Of a stretch of 64,000 nt of DNA, positions 37,037 to 50,940 are shown piece by piece (position 1 is the first letter of the stretch; each line of letters begins with the position of its first letter). Position numbers and translations under genes: made by a program. The stretch is from Malurus cyaneus samueli (taxonomy: Eukaryota > Chordata > Aves > Passeriformes > Maluridae): the NCBI GenBank assembly GCA_009741485.1, contig CM019214.1, positions 54,524,550-54,588,549 on the forward strand, in the 5' to 3' direction. The notes under the pieces were generated by a model. The model saw only the letters and a list, made by a program, of their open reading frames with translations. It made no database searches and was not told where the DNA came from.

Positions 37037-40000
37037 CCAAGTTGACTTGGACCCAAGATTCAATAATGTCCATTAAAGAAGAATCCATTCAAATCATTGG
37101 GAGATTATTAACTCCCCTTATCATGGAAATTTATCTCAGAAATTCTTACTTGTGGGTAGAAATTTCATGTCAAAATTTCTGGTTTAACTTTCTAGCCACT
37201 GAATGTTTGAATACCAGACTGAAAAGTAAGTGATAAATAGCCCTTTCTTTACAAATACTTTATTTTATGTGGTGAACCTCACTAAACACTATTTTTGTAA
37301 AGAGGAGGGAGCTGCAAACTTTCACTACTTGCTATTCTTTTTATTATTTTTGTACACCTTCTCTCTGTTTTGTCAATATCCATTTGAACACATTATTTTT
37401 GGTTTATAAAATGGTTATGATTGATATATATTAATAATTTTGTTATCGAATCTAAGTCAACACTTCATTTAGACAGAAGAAGAGCTATAAAAACTGTCCC
37501 ATAATCATTGTTTGGCATAAATAATGGTTAAAAAAAAAGAAACAATTTTACATGTGATTGAAATTGCTTTCTTTTCTGTGGACTTTGCATTCCCCTTTTT
37601 AACATTTGCTTAATATTTGTAAAGAAGGTTACTTTACAGCACCTAAACAACTCAGAAACAGCTGGGATTCTCACAAAAATTTTGCATCTTGCCCCTGTTT
37701 CTGGGGGATCAAGGCCAAGAACTACCTTTCATGCTCAAATATATTAAAAAGAGAATTTAGATGTGAGATTATTTTTATAACTTCGGTGCATTTGGAAAGT
37801 GACTGGACTATCTCCAAGCCACAGTTCTTACATTCTAGAAAGTAAGATAGCTAGTTTATCATTAAGGACAAATGCAGAACAAATTAAATAGAGTCTTTGA
37901 AAGAAATTACAATTAAGCAAAATTTTTATTTCTTTAATGGGGGAGAAGTGAACACTCTGTGGAGAGGTCATGGAAAGCAGTTAATTTTTACAAGGGTTAT
38001 GAGCAGAAAGCAAAATTTTATCAGTTAACTTTCATCAGTTAATATGAAGATGTGATAACTAAATTTAAATATGGACATATCGCAGATTTCTGTACACCCA
38101 AAAGGGTCCTCTGCTTGTGATTGCTGAAGATGCCCTCCACAATGCAAGAGAAAAAATTTTTCCCTGTTAATGCTGGGAAAGCAGCATTGCTGTAGGTATG
38201 TGTGTGTTAGGGAAGGGGGGACCAATGTGACACATGGCTTATCTACCAATCTGGAGGATGCTGAGCTCAGGGATGGTCCTCTGCATTTCTGACAGGGATC
38301 CTGGATTCCTCAGTTTCTGTGTTTACTGGAAGAAGTTATAAAGGTTGTCTTTTCTGGTGATAGCCCACACTTCAGCTCACAGCCAGGGTTTGACCAGTCA
38401 TGCATTAGCATGCATTTTCTCCCTGAAGTAATCTTCCTAATAAAATCCTGTGACAAACAACTTTTATGTACTTCCTCCTTTCCTTTCATCCATGTAACTC
38501 TAAATTTTACTAGATACAATAAACTTTTCAACTATGAACAAGGGAATTGCAACATTTTTTAGGAGCCATCAGGTGACAAAATTCCATTTCTCTTCCCTTT
38601 AAATAGCTAGTAATTATTTATATTCTGATATAAAGCCTTTTTTTGTAATGTTATTTATATAGTAATTTTCATTATGCAAATGAAGTAGTAAAATAGCAGC
38701 AAAGTAACATAGCTAATGATTTATAGATGGAGGAATGGGAACCTTATGGCTTGAACCATTTCAGAATATCTGGAATAACCTTGAGGGCATTTGAACACTT
38801 AAGTATCCTCCATTAGAGCTCTTAAAACTAATAAAGGATAAACACAACGTGAATATAGGGTATCTATAATCAATTCACTATTTAGAGGGGCTCTGGGATG
38901 TGTATTTGGAATTTCATGTTTTGTGAGGGCCAGGCATATATAAATATTTGTTTTTTTGACACCTGAAATTAATAATGAAACTTAACGTGGCAGCATATCC
39001 AAAAGAACTGCAGAGGAGAGAAATTCCACTGATTACAGAGAGCCTCAACAGTGAAAAGGCCTTGGAACACATGTCCCACCAAAAGGAACAGCCATAAATC
39101 ACACACGAATACACGACTGCAGCAAAGTGAAAGGCCCTGAGTTAGACTTTGGCAGTGAAAAGCTACCTGTATTATTGATTTGAACTTGAATTTAAACAGC
39201 CAACCCTTCAATTTAATATCCCATTCTGAGGACATTAAAGCAAACTCACTGCTAAATAAAACAGAGAGTTAAAGAGACGTGCTGCTAGATATAGCAAAAC
39301 AATGAAACAATTTAATTAGGCGATAATGTTTCTGGCACTGGAGTGTACACAGCAATAAACTTTTTGTGGTTGATTAAATGCTGGAGTGAAGCAGAGCATG
39401 AAATCTTTCTCAGAGTAAGGAGCTGCTTCTGGATCTTCCCATTAGCCGTGGATCTCTGCTCTTCAGTAAGGCAGCAGGTGTCTCTCGGCAGTTCTGCAAC
39501 TCAGCTGTGGCTGTTGGGGGTGCAGACCTCGGAGGATCCAGCACTGACTTTGCTTCTATTCTTCTATTCATTTTCTCCATCAGTGTGTGCTCCTGTAGGC
39601 AGTAAATTGGCTTCCTTCACTTTCACAATTAGGATACAAGTGCAGAGTACCTCCCCACTGCTCTCAAAAGGAGAAAAGCAATTGAATATTTTTAGGAGCC
39701 AAAAGCAAGTGCTGCTGCAGCTCCTTGTTTATGGGGTCTCTGAGGCATTAAAACATGTCTTGCTGTAAATTTTCTGCATTATTGTCAGGTCTATAGGTGC
39801 TTATCAAGAATTTTGATTATTGCTATTCTTAAAGACTACATAAGGCAATCTTGGATCATCTAGTATTTCTTCAGTGAAAATCTCAAATTATTCCCATAAA
39901 GTAAATTATAACAGACAATGCCATCATTTTAATCTCTTTTGGTAAAGGAGGACTTGGAATAACTTTTCTCTTGGAAAGCACTCAATTTCTTCACTCGACT

Positions 40001-43000
40001 GTTTTGTCTTTTTCCAGATGTGTTCTTGCAGAGGGGCCACTCTGCAATTGAGCAGAAGCATTTTCTTTTGAAACATGGTGGGAGAAATCACGTCATTTGA
40101 TTTAAGAAAAGTAATTTCTTTACATTGTCCATTTTAGTTTTATAAATGGAATAAAGCTTCAGTTTGAACTCCTGAAGATCATTTCAGAATTCTGACACTT
40201 TCAGTTACAGCACTTTGCAGATAACCTAACTTTCAAGGAATGTCCTTGGTTTGGCCATTACATAATTCAGTACTTTGGAATACTTCTGGGATGCTCTGAA
40301 GTTATATTTTTTTATATTTAAAAGTCTAATTGCAATGTTCCTAGGTGAGCTTTTTAAATGCAAATTTAGCACATCTACCACCTCCATTCCTCTTCTGCTC
40401 CCATGATCATCAAATCAAGCACCCCTCTGTCACTCTAGGCTTCCTTCAGATTTGTAACCTGAACTGAAATCTTAATGGGTCTTCCAACAATTAAATCTTT
40501 GACAAAAGCTGGTATTTCTTCACCACAGAATGGTGTGTTGAACAAAATGGCTTCCCTGGGGCCCAATCTCCATCTTTAAACAAAAACAGTTCTGGTTCTC
40601 TGGAGACATTATATTTATTGAATGTAAATGTCATAATAGCTTGACAGGTGTTGAGCCATGTCTGAATTTTGTGATCTGAAGCTGTAGTATCCTACTGCCT
40701 GCCCCACAATTAATCTTATTGTCTTTGTAGGGTCCCAGGGTCTATCTGCCCAGATAACAAGGGGCAAAGTGACCTGTCAGTTAAGCTTAGAAAAGTGCTA
40801 AATCCTGAAAGGGAACTTAAACCCAGGACTTAAAAGGACCTCCTGTACAGAATTGCCTTTCCTACCTTTCAACACTCTCCCTAGATAAGATGATGGAGGA
40901 AGGGCAAAAGAAAATCAAAAAACAAACTTAATAACACCTTCCCTTCCAAAGACCATGATTTATAACAAGATTGTGAGAACATTCTGAAGCTATTTCATGT
41001 TGAATTACAGTATACCTTTACAAGTGGCTGCTAAACTAGGAGTTCATGACAGGACTGCTTGTGTTACTTTCATACTGTTCCTTGTGCTGCCACTAAAATT
41101 TAAAATGCCTTACATACAAAATAGATCTATAAATTTATGTAGTAACTATCCCAACAAATGCAAACTCATTCTTAGTAACCATAAAATTACCTTCTGTTAT
41201 CTATCACCCGGAGAATTATAGTTTCATCACTTAGAACAGCCAGCAAAACTGAATAACACTGCCTGTTTATCCACTATTTCACCGTTATATTCTGTGCAAG
41301 CACTGCAGCTTGCAGAGAAAAAGGATAAACAACAAAAAATTAAAGCTGAATATATGGTGTGGTAAATAAAGGTTGTGTTATCAGTTCTGCACTGAATATG
41401 ATTTTTTTTTTAAGTCAGCATCTACCTCTTTAGCTTTTAGTTTGAGCCACAAATAAATCAATATAATTTTGGTCCCTGGGTATGCCAACCAGGTTACATT
41501 TATGGAGCATTCCACTTGCATTAAACATGGCAACAGAATAACATACACAAACTGCATAGATTTTAATGGCATACAAATTGATATAACTGTCTCTTTGACA
41601 GAGTGCTGGAAACAGTAAACTCCAAATTACTTTTTCTTAGTTCCATCTCCCTGTTCTGAGTTGAAGGGGGTCCTCCACCATTGTCACTGGAAGTGGTGGT
41701 TGGGTGCTGGTCTGAGGGCATAGCTCCTTGCCATCACAGGTGAGTGCCAACCCACAAGTGCAGAAGACCTGCAGAAAACACACTTTCCCTACCCCAGAGT
41801 AGTATTTTCAGCCATGAGGCATCTGATTCATGAATCCAGGTAGAGACAGAAACACTGCTGCATGTTCTGCTTCACCCATCACAGCTACAGAGATACAAGC
41901 ACCGAAAACTCAGAGGAAGCTGTGATTAAAAATTACAGATGGAAATTATTTGGGAATTTGGTGTATGTTTCAAGTAACTGTTGCCTGCTCACATGTATTA
42001 TAGGAGCACAAAAGGCTGAATTCATCAGTTGAGTTGTTTTTCACTAATTGTTTGCTCAGTGTGGTTAATGCCACTAATGCTGTATGAGAAGCTAGGATCT
42101 GAATCCACACAAAGAAGTGCTGCTTTTGAGGTGTCCTTCAATGGAACTTTTTAAATCCTGCCTTCAAATAGTTCTGCATTAAGAAAAATATTTAAATGTG
42201 CTGTCATTTGGCTCTCAGAGAATGGATTCCCAACATATATATTACTTAGATTCTACTCCCCAGGATAGACTCTGGATAGCATCTATTGTGATCTTGTTCT
42301 CAAAAATGTGATAAAGAAACATTTCAAACTGTATTTCCCTGTTTATCAAGAGCTTATTTATTCAAAGTGTGATAAGAAACTCTTTCTTTTCAAAATGTGC
42401 AAATAAAGCTTGACATCAGTCAGAAATCTAGGTCTTTAAACATTAACATTTTAGAATTGTGAATTGTCTGCCACAGAACTTTGATGCTAATGGTCTTATA
42501 AAGAAATAAACAGGAAGGTCAAGCTGCCAGTGCCTCATATACAAAGAAGAACTAGAACATGCTGTCTGAATAAAGCTAAAAGTAATGTTAACTGATCTGC
42601 TACAAAGCACCAGGAATAATTTAGCATTTTAACCAAGCAATTGAAAGAGCAGATGAATACTTTCGCTTCACAATAGAGGGCTTAGACATTTGGGCAGTGA
42701 ACTTCCATAAACCATACTTCTTTTTGTTTTAATATTCATGTTTATTATCCAAATAGCCTTTTTTTTTTTAATAAATTAGAAAAGCTCATTTAAAAAGCTT
42801 GAGGAAAGCTCAAAGGGTGGAAAAATTATCTCTGACATTAAGATAAAATGCACATTACCAACCCAGTATGATTGTTTGCTCTAATGTGGATGTCTTGGAT
42901 TTCCTGCGCAGCATCTGATTTGTCCTTTCAAAACTCTGCATATCTCTGCCTTATTATGGTCACTTCCTCTTCATTTCAACTGACTTGGTTAACCCAAGTC

Positions 43001-46000
43001 TCACTGCCTGTTTTCTTTTTTTTACCTTTCCATTATTCTTGCCTTTGAGCCCTTCATCATACATCCTGTTAGAGTAGAGGGGAACATTTTTTCCTTAAGT
43101 TTCACTCATTCAGATCTCTTCAGTTTTTTAAATTTTTTCTTTTTAAAGGGCAAAATGACAGGAAGACAAAAAATTGAAATGCTACCTGGTATTTTCATTA
43201 AGTTCCTGTCAGCTGACACATCTCTGCATCCCTTTGGTTTATAGGAGGCTCTTGTTTCTTTACCCCATCACATTGCAAATAAGGAGTGACTCAATGCTGG
43301 TCACTTTAGCATGGAAGTTGTGTGGAGCAACGACTGGACTTTTGTATAAATGGTGTGTGCAATTCCTCCAAGAGAAATGGAGCATTAACATATAATTCTT
43401 CTAAACTTTAACTGACGTTGCGCCAGTGCAGCATTTTATACAGTGTGTTATTTAAAATGACATCCTGAGATACCTTCAGTATTAAACACAGCTACAAAAT
43501 TAAATAGACTGAAAGCTATAAAATAAATTAGAACTAAGGTAAGGAACATTTTGTTTTCTGTGTCAATTCCAGTAGTGTCTGAATACTCAGAACTATGTTG
43601 CGAGCTCCCCTGAACATAAAGACAGCACTTGGGAGCATAGAAATGGCCACTTTAGATAACAGCTATGGTTTGTGCTTTTAAGTTTAGTTTACTTTCTTTT
43701 TTCTTTTTCTTGTTTTTTATTTTTTTTAAATCAAACCAGCATAACTGTGTACCACTGCCTGTTCTATTTCTTCCTAATAAGCCCTGAGGTTTATCTCACA
43801 AAATGAAAAGAACAGCAGATTTTCTCTCCCTTTTTTTTTTTCTTTTTCCCCTTTTCCAGAAGAGATAAATATAAGTAAATAAAATNAGTATGCTGGCACT
43901 GCTCTGTATCAATGCAAGCAGCAAACATGCTTCCTCAGGTGGAGATGAATTGTCATTCTCTGAAGGGGTATTCCAGCAAGAGTGAAATATTCTTTTCAAC
44001 AGACCTCCCTGCAGCTTTATTTACAGATTATTCTCACTTTGCAGATGGATGGCAGCTTTTCAGAGCTAATCAATTTGCTGAGAGTCTTTAGCAAGGTCAG
44101 AGTTGTAATAATAGCACAACTGAAACTGTTTAAATCCTTTTTCTCCCCCAAAAATGCTGATGTTTATGGGAAGACAAGCAAAGAAAGCATTATTGATGTC
44201 TAAAATGTATCAGATTCACACCATAATAAACTGATTCCACTGAGATGACAGTATTGAGAGAATTTCAGTAGCAACAAAACAGATAATTAGATGACCTTCT
44301 TTGATGGCAGCCTGGATCTCAGAAATATATGCAAACCCCATAATAAATTGTACCTCTAGCTATCTACAATTGTTCAAAATTTCACAAGTTAGCAAGGTAC
44401 TTCAGAAAATGAAGTACTGATTCACATGGTCCAGAGACTGCCATCATAATTAGAAGAATACAGACTGAAAGGTCAAAGTTCTCTCCAATATTTTTTCAAA
44501 AGTTGTTCTTCTGTAACTAATAACATTAACTTGCTTTTTTTGACTGTTTATATTTTTCCCCTCTCCAAGTGTGACTCTACCCTGCAATTAATAATAGTAA
44601 CTGAGCTCTGGAGGGAATTAACAGTTTAAATAGCAGCTATGGAAATGTGTGCTGGTGTTGAGTTTAGGTGTGGTTGTTTGCTCTCTCCTGTTATAAGTTA
44701 GGACACTAGATTTTATGATGAAATCTTTCGAGCTAAGATTAAGTTTATTCAAAGAGGGTACTCAAATTTCACCAGGAAATTTAAGAACTAAGCCTGCTGC
44801 ATTATTTTCTACTTAAACTTAAGGAGTAATTACTCACTCTAAAGAGGTCTAAATGAAGACCTCAAGACATTCACTACATATGGGAAAGCAGAAGAGCTTT
44901 TTAGATGTCTTAGTGTCTGCATATTTAGGTGTATTTTCACATCAATGTTTAGCAGTTCATTTGAGCAATGAGTTGGGCCTCCATTTCAAGCTGATCCTTA
45001 TAAATATTTTTTGTCTTCTTTTAGATAATGTCCATTTTTTAAATCATTGATTTCTGAAACTTTTACAAAGTTGTATTAGAGATAGGATGAACATTACTGC
45101 CCAGCATTACAGCTGTATTTGTGTTAATAAAAAGCTCTTGCATGGCACAACCTGTCTCTCTACACCCATTCTTTTTAACCTTTTAGAACAGACTGGCCAC
45201 CTCTAAAGAACAATTGTGAAATGACTGAAATACTCCACAATAATCTTGAGCACAATTTGCCCCATTCTGCAGCTGTGATGTGCACTTCCCCAACAAGCAA
45301 ATGAAAAAATCCTTTCGTGTCTGTGCTCGGGCCTGCACCCCAGGTTTTTTCAGTTTGCTGCTATACACGTCACCAAAAAATTCAAACTTGAAAACTGCCC
45401 TATGTTTTGTTTATAGATGGCAACACATAGATGTCATAAGAACTGTTTTGTGCATTCAAAATTAGCACAGGTGTTTACATCACCAAGTACTCTGAGACCA
45501 CATAAAGATCTGGAATACACCCAAAGTTTAGAAATAGTGTTTCTAATAAGTTTAGAAACTTTAACTTGGACTGTTATCAGGATGGAGCTGAAAGGTAAAT
45601 TTTGTAACCATTAAGGAATGTGAAAAGAACTTCGGATACAAAAGTGCACATTCTCTTCTATCTCAGCTCATCTTTCTCAATCTACCTTAACCTGCTTTTC
45701 TGTCATGTCCACCAGTTATGTTTTGACTCCTTAGAGCTTTTTGAGGGAGTGACTGGTACTTTACCTATGTCTGCATAACAGCTATACTAGTTGGGCCCAT
45801 CTTGCTTTGACCTTTATAAATTAAAAGAAGATTTAAACCTACATGAACATTCAGATGAATGAATAACACCCAACAGTGTCACTGAATATGGATGGCAAAA
45901 ATCAGCACCTTTTTCCCACTTCCTTTGTTTCCCAGTTGAGAAGAAAAACTAAATTAAAGCTCTGCTTTATGGTGCATGCAAATCTCTGGATAAATACAGA

Positions 46001-48117
46001 ATGTTAAATTGGATGTCATATGTGTGTCACTAGTGCAACATATCACAGACACAGGTAATCTCCTTAAGGAGCAGACATGGTATTTAATGTGTCTGATGGA
46101 TGCCCTTTTATACTACAGAATTATTGAGGGCTCCATGACAAACTCCTGACAGCATAAACAAATTTCAGGCATGGAAGATAATGATGAAAAATCTTAAAGC
46201 ATTCATACACTTTACAATGTAGTGTCAAAGGTCTTTTGTAAGTCAGTGTATCTCAGTAAAGCAGGAAAGTTTTAACCAGGAACTTCATCAAATAACCTGT
46301 CAATTACGTTATTTGATTTTTGTGGCTCAGCTTGTCCTTAAGGTTGTTTTTCTAGTACTATGTCAATATCCTTAAAGTTCCTGCAGTACAACATGCCAGT
46401 AGCTGCTGTTTTGGCACAATTTCTGATACATTGATGCTTATCAATCTAATCATGTAAGGCTCATCTTCCAAAGGGAAACAACTGAAAGATCATAGCGTCA
46501 TATTTCACAGTGGAGTGGCTGTCATCACAATATATCATGCATGTATGCAAAGGTCATACTGTAAATCTGTTTCATTAGGACCAAACACAGAAGAAGGAGA
46601 AGGCAGCACATGAGGGAATTGCTGATGTTACAGAGACAATAAAGAAGTCAATGGCCACATGCAACACCCACAGTCATTGCTTCTTTTTGCTGTGCATTTG
46701 TACTGTGAAAAAGAATTTCCTTATGGACTTTTTCATCTTCATAGAAATTTTATTCTATGAGATAGATATTCTACATTCTAATATTTGTCACTGAAGACAA
46801 AACTTTCCTAAAATCTGGAAGTAATATAATAAAATCAGTTTGGGGTTTTTAATCTAGACCTATTTTAGTGTGTTTTGTTTTCACTAGAGCTTACCTCTTT
46901 TTCTTAAATCTAAGTTAGCTCTGGCCAGTAGCATGCAAATGGTAGGTTAGATATGTTTTCCTGTTTAAAGGAAGTTGCTAAAAATGAAAGAAAGCTTATT
47001 TAAGCAATAATTTTTTCTGTCTTTTCCCTCTCTATGAATGAATATAGAGCTGAAAGTTTTATTTCCATATTTCCTTTTCCTCTGTTTTTCAGGGCATATA
47101 TCCACTAGCCACACCTAAAAGCATCTTAATAAGTGATCTTAATATTTTTCAACATTCTGGTCCCCTTTGCTCGTTTGAGTCAAATATGCATTTTCGAAAT
47201 GTATCTACAAACATTTGAAGACTGACCTCTTTCTGCATTGAAAGGAGCTGTGAAACACCTTATTGAAGTGAGCTGTGTGAGCTCTGCATTATTGGAAGTT
47301 TAAGAGGCAATTTCACAGAGTCCAGAGCAGACATTATCAGAGATCACCATCTTCCCATTTCCTCCATTGTGTTCTAATCAGCCCACGTGACCGCTGGTAC
47401 ACGGGCACACTGTGATTCACACGGTGTTTTTTAGTAAGGCATTTGAATCATAGCCACTGATTTATTCGCGTATCCATAACCCTTTATTCCCATTGGTCAA
47501 ACTTTAAAAAGGTTGAGAGACCTTTGACTTACGTATTTCGGTAATGGCTGTTAAAATCAATTCTAGCATTAAAGTCTCTAAGAATGAACAATGCATTGAG
47601 TGGAAAATTGATTAAATGGTCAAAGAACAGTCCTTTGTGGCCTCGTTTGCTTTTTCAATTAGTACAGATGTCACAGCTGGTCTGGGTGGCTCTCAAACTT
47701 TCACAAAAAATGTCCTTGAGGCTTTGTCTTTCTGTGAATCTTTTTCTTCTAAGAAAGATGATTTTGCATTGAAACTAGCACTTCTGTATTTTTTTGTACT
47801 CCACTTCCACAAGAAACCAAACAGTCATAAAAACGAACTGTGCATTTAACTGGTAAGACAGTAACAGGAAAAAGAATTAAAATCCATCTAGGTGGACTAG
47901 AATCTTTTAAGGAACTTGATTTCTATGATCCGAGAAATTCCACTTGAATTTGTTTCCCTCCTTTAGGAATTACGGGGATCAGTTCATGCACATGTTTGGC
48001 AGATGAGATCTGACAGGGAGATGACTCACAACTGCAGCTACCTCAGATTGCATTTGACCAGAATTCCTGGGTCTACAGGTGAAGAACTGATGGGAACACG
48101 TATGAATTCATTTAGGG
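37037..48117. other. No gene; 11 kb nearly free of recognisable repeats
   Basis: I recognise no LINE, LTR or SINE here. A 141-codon frame at 39343-39768 lies in a slightly GC-richer island but lacks biased codon use or any known motif, so it is not called. The island at 41640-41900 is likewise unassigned. T-rich runs occur at 42756-42768 and 43690-43728, and an N lies at 43886. A candidate regulatory island at 47290-47620 is listed separately. The low repeat density over this distance is compatible with a constrained gene desert or a large intron. Confidence 0.5.
47290..47620. promoter_or_regulatory. Candidate conserved noncoding element
   Basis: In a CpG-poor window this stretch has clustered CpGs and an E-box, CACGTG (47384-47389), followed by GACCGC and an ACACGG pair. 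It also holds CCCATTGGTCAAA (a CCAAT-type word in reverse) and TTTGAC/CTTTGTGG words like TCF/LEF sites. No repeat or open frame explains it. The regulatory role is inferred from word content only. Confidence 0.3.
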
Positions 48118-48240
48118 GAGCTCCAGTAAGTCATGTGGTGAAGGCACTTAACTGGGATTTAGATGATCTGAGTGCAATTCCAATCCCAGTTCTGCTCCAG
48201 ACTTACTATTCGATGTCGAGGAAGTCATCCTGGGAAGGAT
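48118..48240 (+). mobile_element. MIR-like (CORE-SINE type) tRNA-derived SINE fragment
   Basis: An A-box-like TGGTGAAGGC at 48136-48145 is followed 27 bp later by a B-box-like GTGCAATTCC (48172-48181). The continuation AATCCCAGTTCTGCTCC, AGACTTACT and GAAGTCATCC matches in order the MIR phrases AATCCCGGCTCTGCC, CTTACT and CAAGTCACTT. It is heavily diverged, as expected for an old amniote SINE. The CORE part downstream is not clear. A phrase at 48262-48290, CTAATTCTGCTCTCATTGAC, may belong to another old amniote repeat. Confidence 0.6.
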
Positions 48241-50489
48241 TTCTCATGAGCTTTTAGCATTGGTCTAATTCTGCTCTCATTGACTTCTACATAAAAATAG
48301 TTCCCAGCATGTGCCATGACATGGAATATCAGGCTGTATTTGTAACCTATGGGTGCGTTGTCTCTAAGAGACTACAAGTAAGGTAATAAATCCCTAATTT
48401 CATTGTTTCAAATAAAAATGTTAGGGATTAAATTATTTTCAGTGTTTGGACACGTAGGGGAAATGGATAGGAGTATAACCTTAACTGCACTCTTTCTCTC
48501 CTTTACCTGCTGACTGCCATGTAACATTCATAAATGCAAACACTGAGATTGTTTCTTTATTTTAGCTATGCAAACAATTTAGTTATAAGAGGCAATAGGT
48601 TTCATTTTAGTGCCTTAATGTTTTATTAATTTAATTTTCCACAGTCAAATTCCTTTTTCATTTTGCCTTATAGCCTAAATTTCCCTTGATATTTGTAATT
48701 ATATTTGTTTGTGATTATACTGCAACATACTGTAATTCTCCACCAGCTGACAATGAACAAGAATTTTTATCTAATGTCTTATTAAAAATAAAAATAAAGA
48801 CTGACATGAAGATCCCTTAATTTATTTTTTGCAAATTCAGAAATCAATTGCCTGATTAAACCTAATGCATTTAAAACTATACATTTCATCAGACATGTAA
48901 AACACAAGAGCCAAAGTCAGGTCCCTTGCTGAGTACCTTTAACTACCACTTAAGTTGCTGCAAGTTGTTTCAACCTGTGCATAGACTGAATTTCTCCCAT
49001 GATATTTGGAATAATAGAGAACCACATAATGGATTAAATGGCTGGCCTTTCAAAGTTAGTGATCTGCTTACAAATGAAGCCACTGTCAAGTACTTCAGTT
49101 TATCTCCCAAAACAATCAGATAATTTTGCAATTTCATCATAATGAAAAAAACAATTTGGTGTCCTAAATGATGAGGCTTATTTGGCATTATTTTGTATTG
49201 CATAAGATAAAAACTATGTTAGTGAAATGCTTGTATTGGCCTCTAAAAAAGTATGGATGGATTAGCACTGTACTACCATAAAAACAGGGTTTTTTGTCTG
49301 CCTATGTTATCTCCTCTTGTTCCTTCAGTCACTTAATATCAGGACACTTTTTTTCTGCAAAGGTAACAAGAAGAGGAAAAATTGTGGGTAAAATTCATAT
49401 CTGTTCCTGCGAGTAAAACAGACTGTGTTCTTAAGGGATGTAATTTGTATGAAGTGTTCGGACACTGTTTGACCAGAGCTTTTGCTCTGAGTGGTTGTTG
49501 TTACTTCTCCACACTTCAGGAAGAAACTGTAGAATAAAAATTCTCCTTTTCTGTGTCATAAACTTTTTATTTCACTTGGATAAATATATCCAGAATTTCA
49601 TATTTACTGGCGATGAAGCCTGTCTTTTTTAGATATGGTGTCCTCTAGGAGACAAACCCATTCTGGGACATGGAGGAAAGGTCTGATGCTTTATATTTAA
49701 GGAAGAAGAATTATGGTTAGAAAAAAAATGGTCTCACAGAAAGGTCATTATTTTAGTCCTTAGCACTGAGAACTTGAGAATTCCTCTCTTTTTCCCTTCT
49801 TTCTTTTTTTTTTTTTTTTTTTTAATAGAAATCTACAGCTAATAATGAATAGGACAATCTGTTCCTGGGGCTGAAAGCAGGACTGTCTTTTTTGAAGGGT
49901 CCACTGCAAACAACAGTTATCTTTTCCAGTCGAGTCTCAGGTGAGTCAAACAGCACAGTTCTCTGGGGATATGAAAATCTGGGTACTAAGATTCGGGATG
50001 CCTGATCCTTGCTGATGGGGATGAGTAGAAGGGCCATGAAAACCTGAACTAGAATATTTAGTTCTGGTAAAAGTGCTTCTGTTTGATTTGTATTTTAAAA
50101 GGATAAGCAATTGCTTAATCATGGGATTATCCCTGATGGGTAATCACCATTCAAACTTATCCATAATTTCAGAAAGGAATAATCCACAGTTCGTGTGGGA
50201 AGGATTAACATGTGGCTGTTGCATGCTATAGATATTATTTCAGTTTTCTTCAATTATGCACAGAAATTATTGATTGTACTGAAGATGATGTACCAAAGAC
50301 ATGTCTTATAAACATTTTTCAAGAAAGGCTAGGTGTACACTCCTCTTTGTCTCAATTCCTACCTTAGGTTTTTCAGAATGTAACCACTCACTGTGTCCAT
50401 CCTGAGATAGAGCTGAACAGCTGACATACAGAGAAATTTGTTCCTTACTGGTATTCACAGGGATTCCTGCTGTCAGTGATTTTCAGAGC
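48241..50489. other. No gene; unique AT-rich DNA
   Basis: Contains a poly(T) run at 49806-49823. No gene or clear transposon is seen. Confidence 0.6.
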
Positions 50490-50940
50490 AGTACAGGTAC
50501 ATTTTTAGACTAGTATAATTAGTCGGAGGTTATGCAAGTGGCTAGTTGCTCAATAGCAGAGTCATCAGCAAACTCTGCCACCTTGCAATCCTCTTACTTC
50601 AAATTATTAAAAAAATATATTAAAGAACTTGATCGTAGTACTGACCCCTGAGACACTCCATTATTAATATATCTCTTCTTTGAGGTTATAACTATTTATT
50701 TCCTATCATTTAATCACTTTTTAATCCATGACAAGCCTTTGCCCCTTACTTCATTGTTATTTATTATCTTTAATATTCTTTTATGAGGGACCTTTTCTAA
50801 AGCTTTTTGAAATCCAAGTAAATTATGTCCATTGGGTCATGTTCATCTACTGCCTTATTAATATTTTCAGAACCTCCTAACACATTAGAGAGGCACAATT
50901 CTCCGTTACACAAAGGTTGTTGGTTTTTCCCTTGCCATAT
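50490..50940 (-). mobile_element. Ancient CR1/L3-like LINE RT core fragment, minus strand
   Basis: Read on the minus strand, three catalytic blocks appear in order. Motif A is YLDFKKALEKVPHKRIL (about 50825-50770), with a one-base shift. Motif B is NGVSQGSVLRS (about 50665-50633), preceded by WIKK and LNDRK. Motif C is KVAEFADDSAI (about 50585-50550). Upstream, frameshifted pieces fit the region before motif A. The catalytic Asp residues are still readable, but stops (for example after WIKK) and shifts show the copy is dead. It is much more AT-rich than the 24.5-kb CR1, which indicates greater age. Confidence 0.8.

Noticed and set aside
39343..39768. 141-codon plus-strand open frame
   Set aside because: Begins at a GTG, uses Leu codons without bias, has no domain or repeat pattern I know, and lies in a slightly GC-rich patch where long chance frames are expected.
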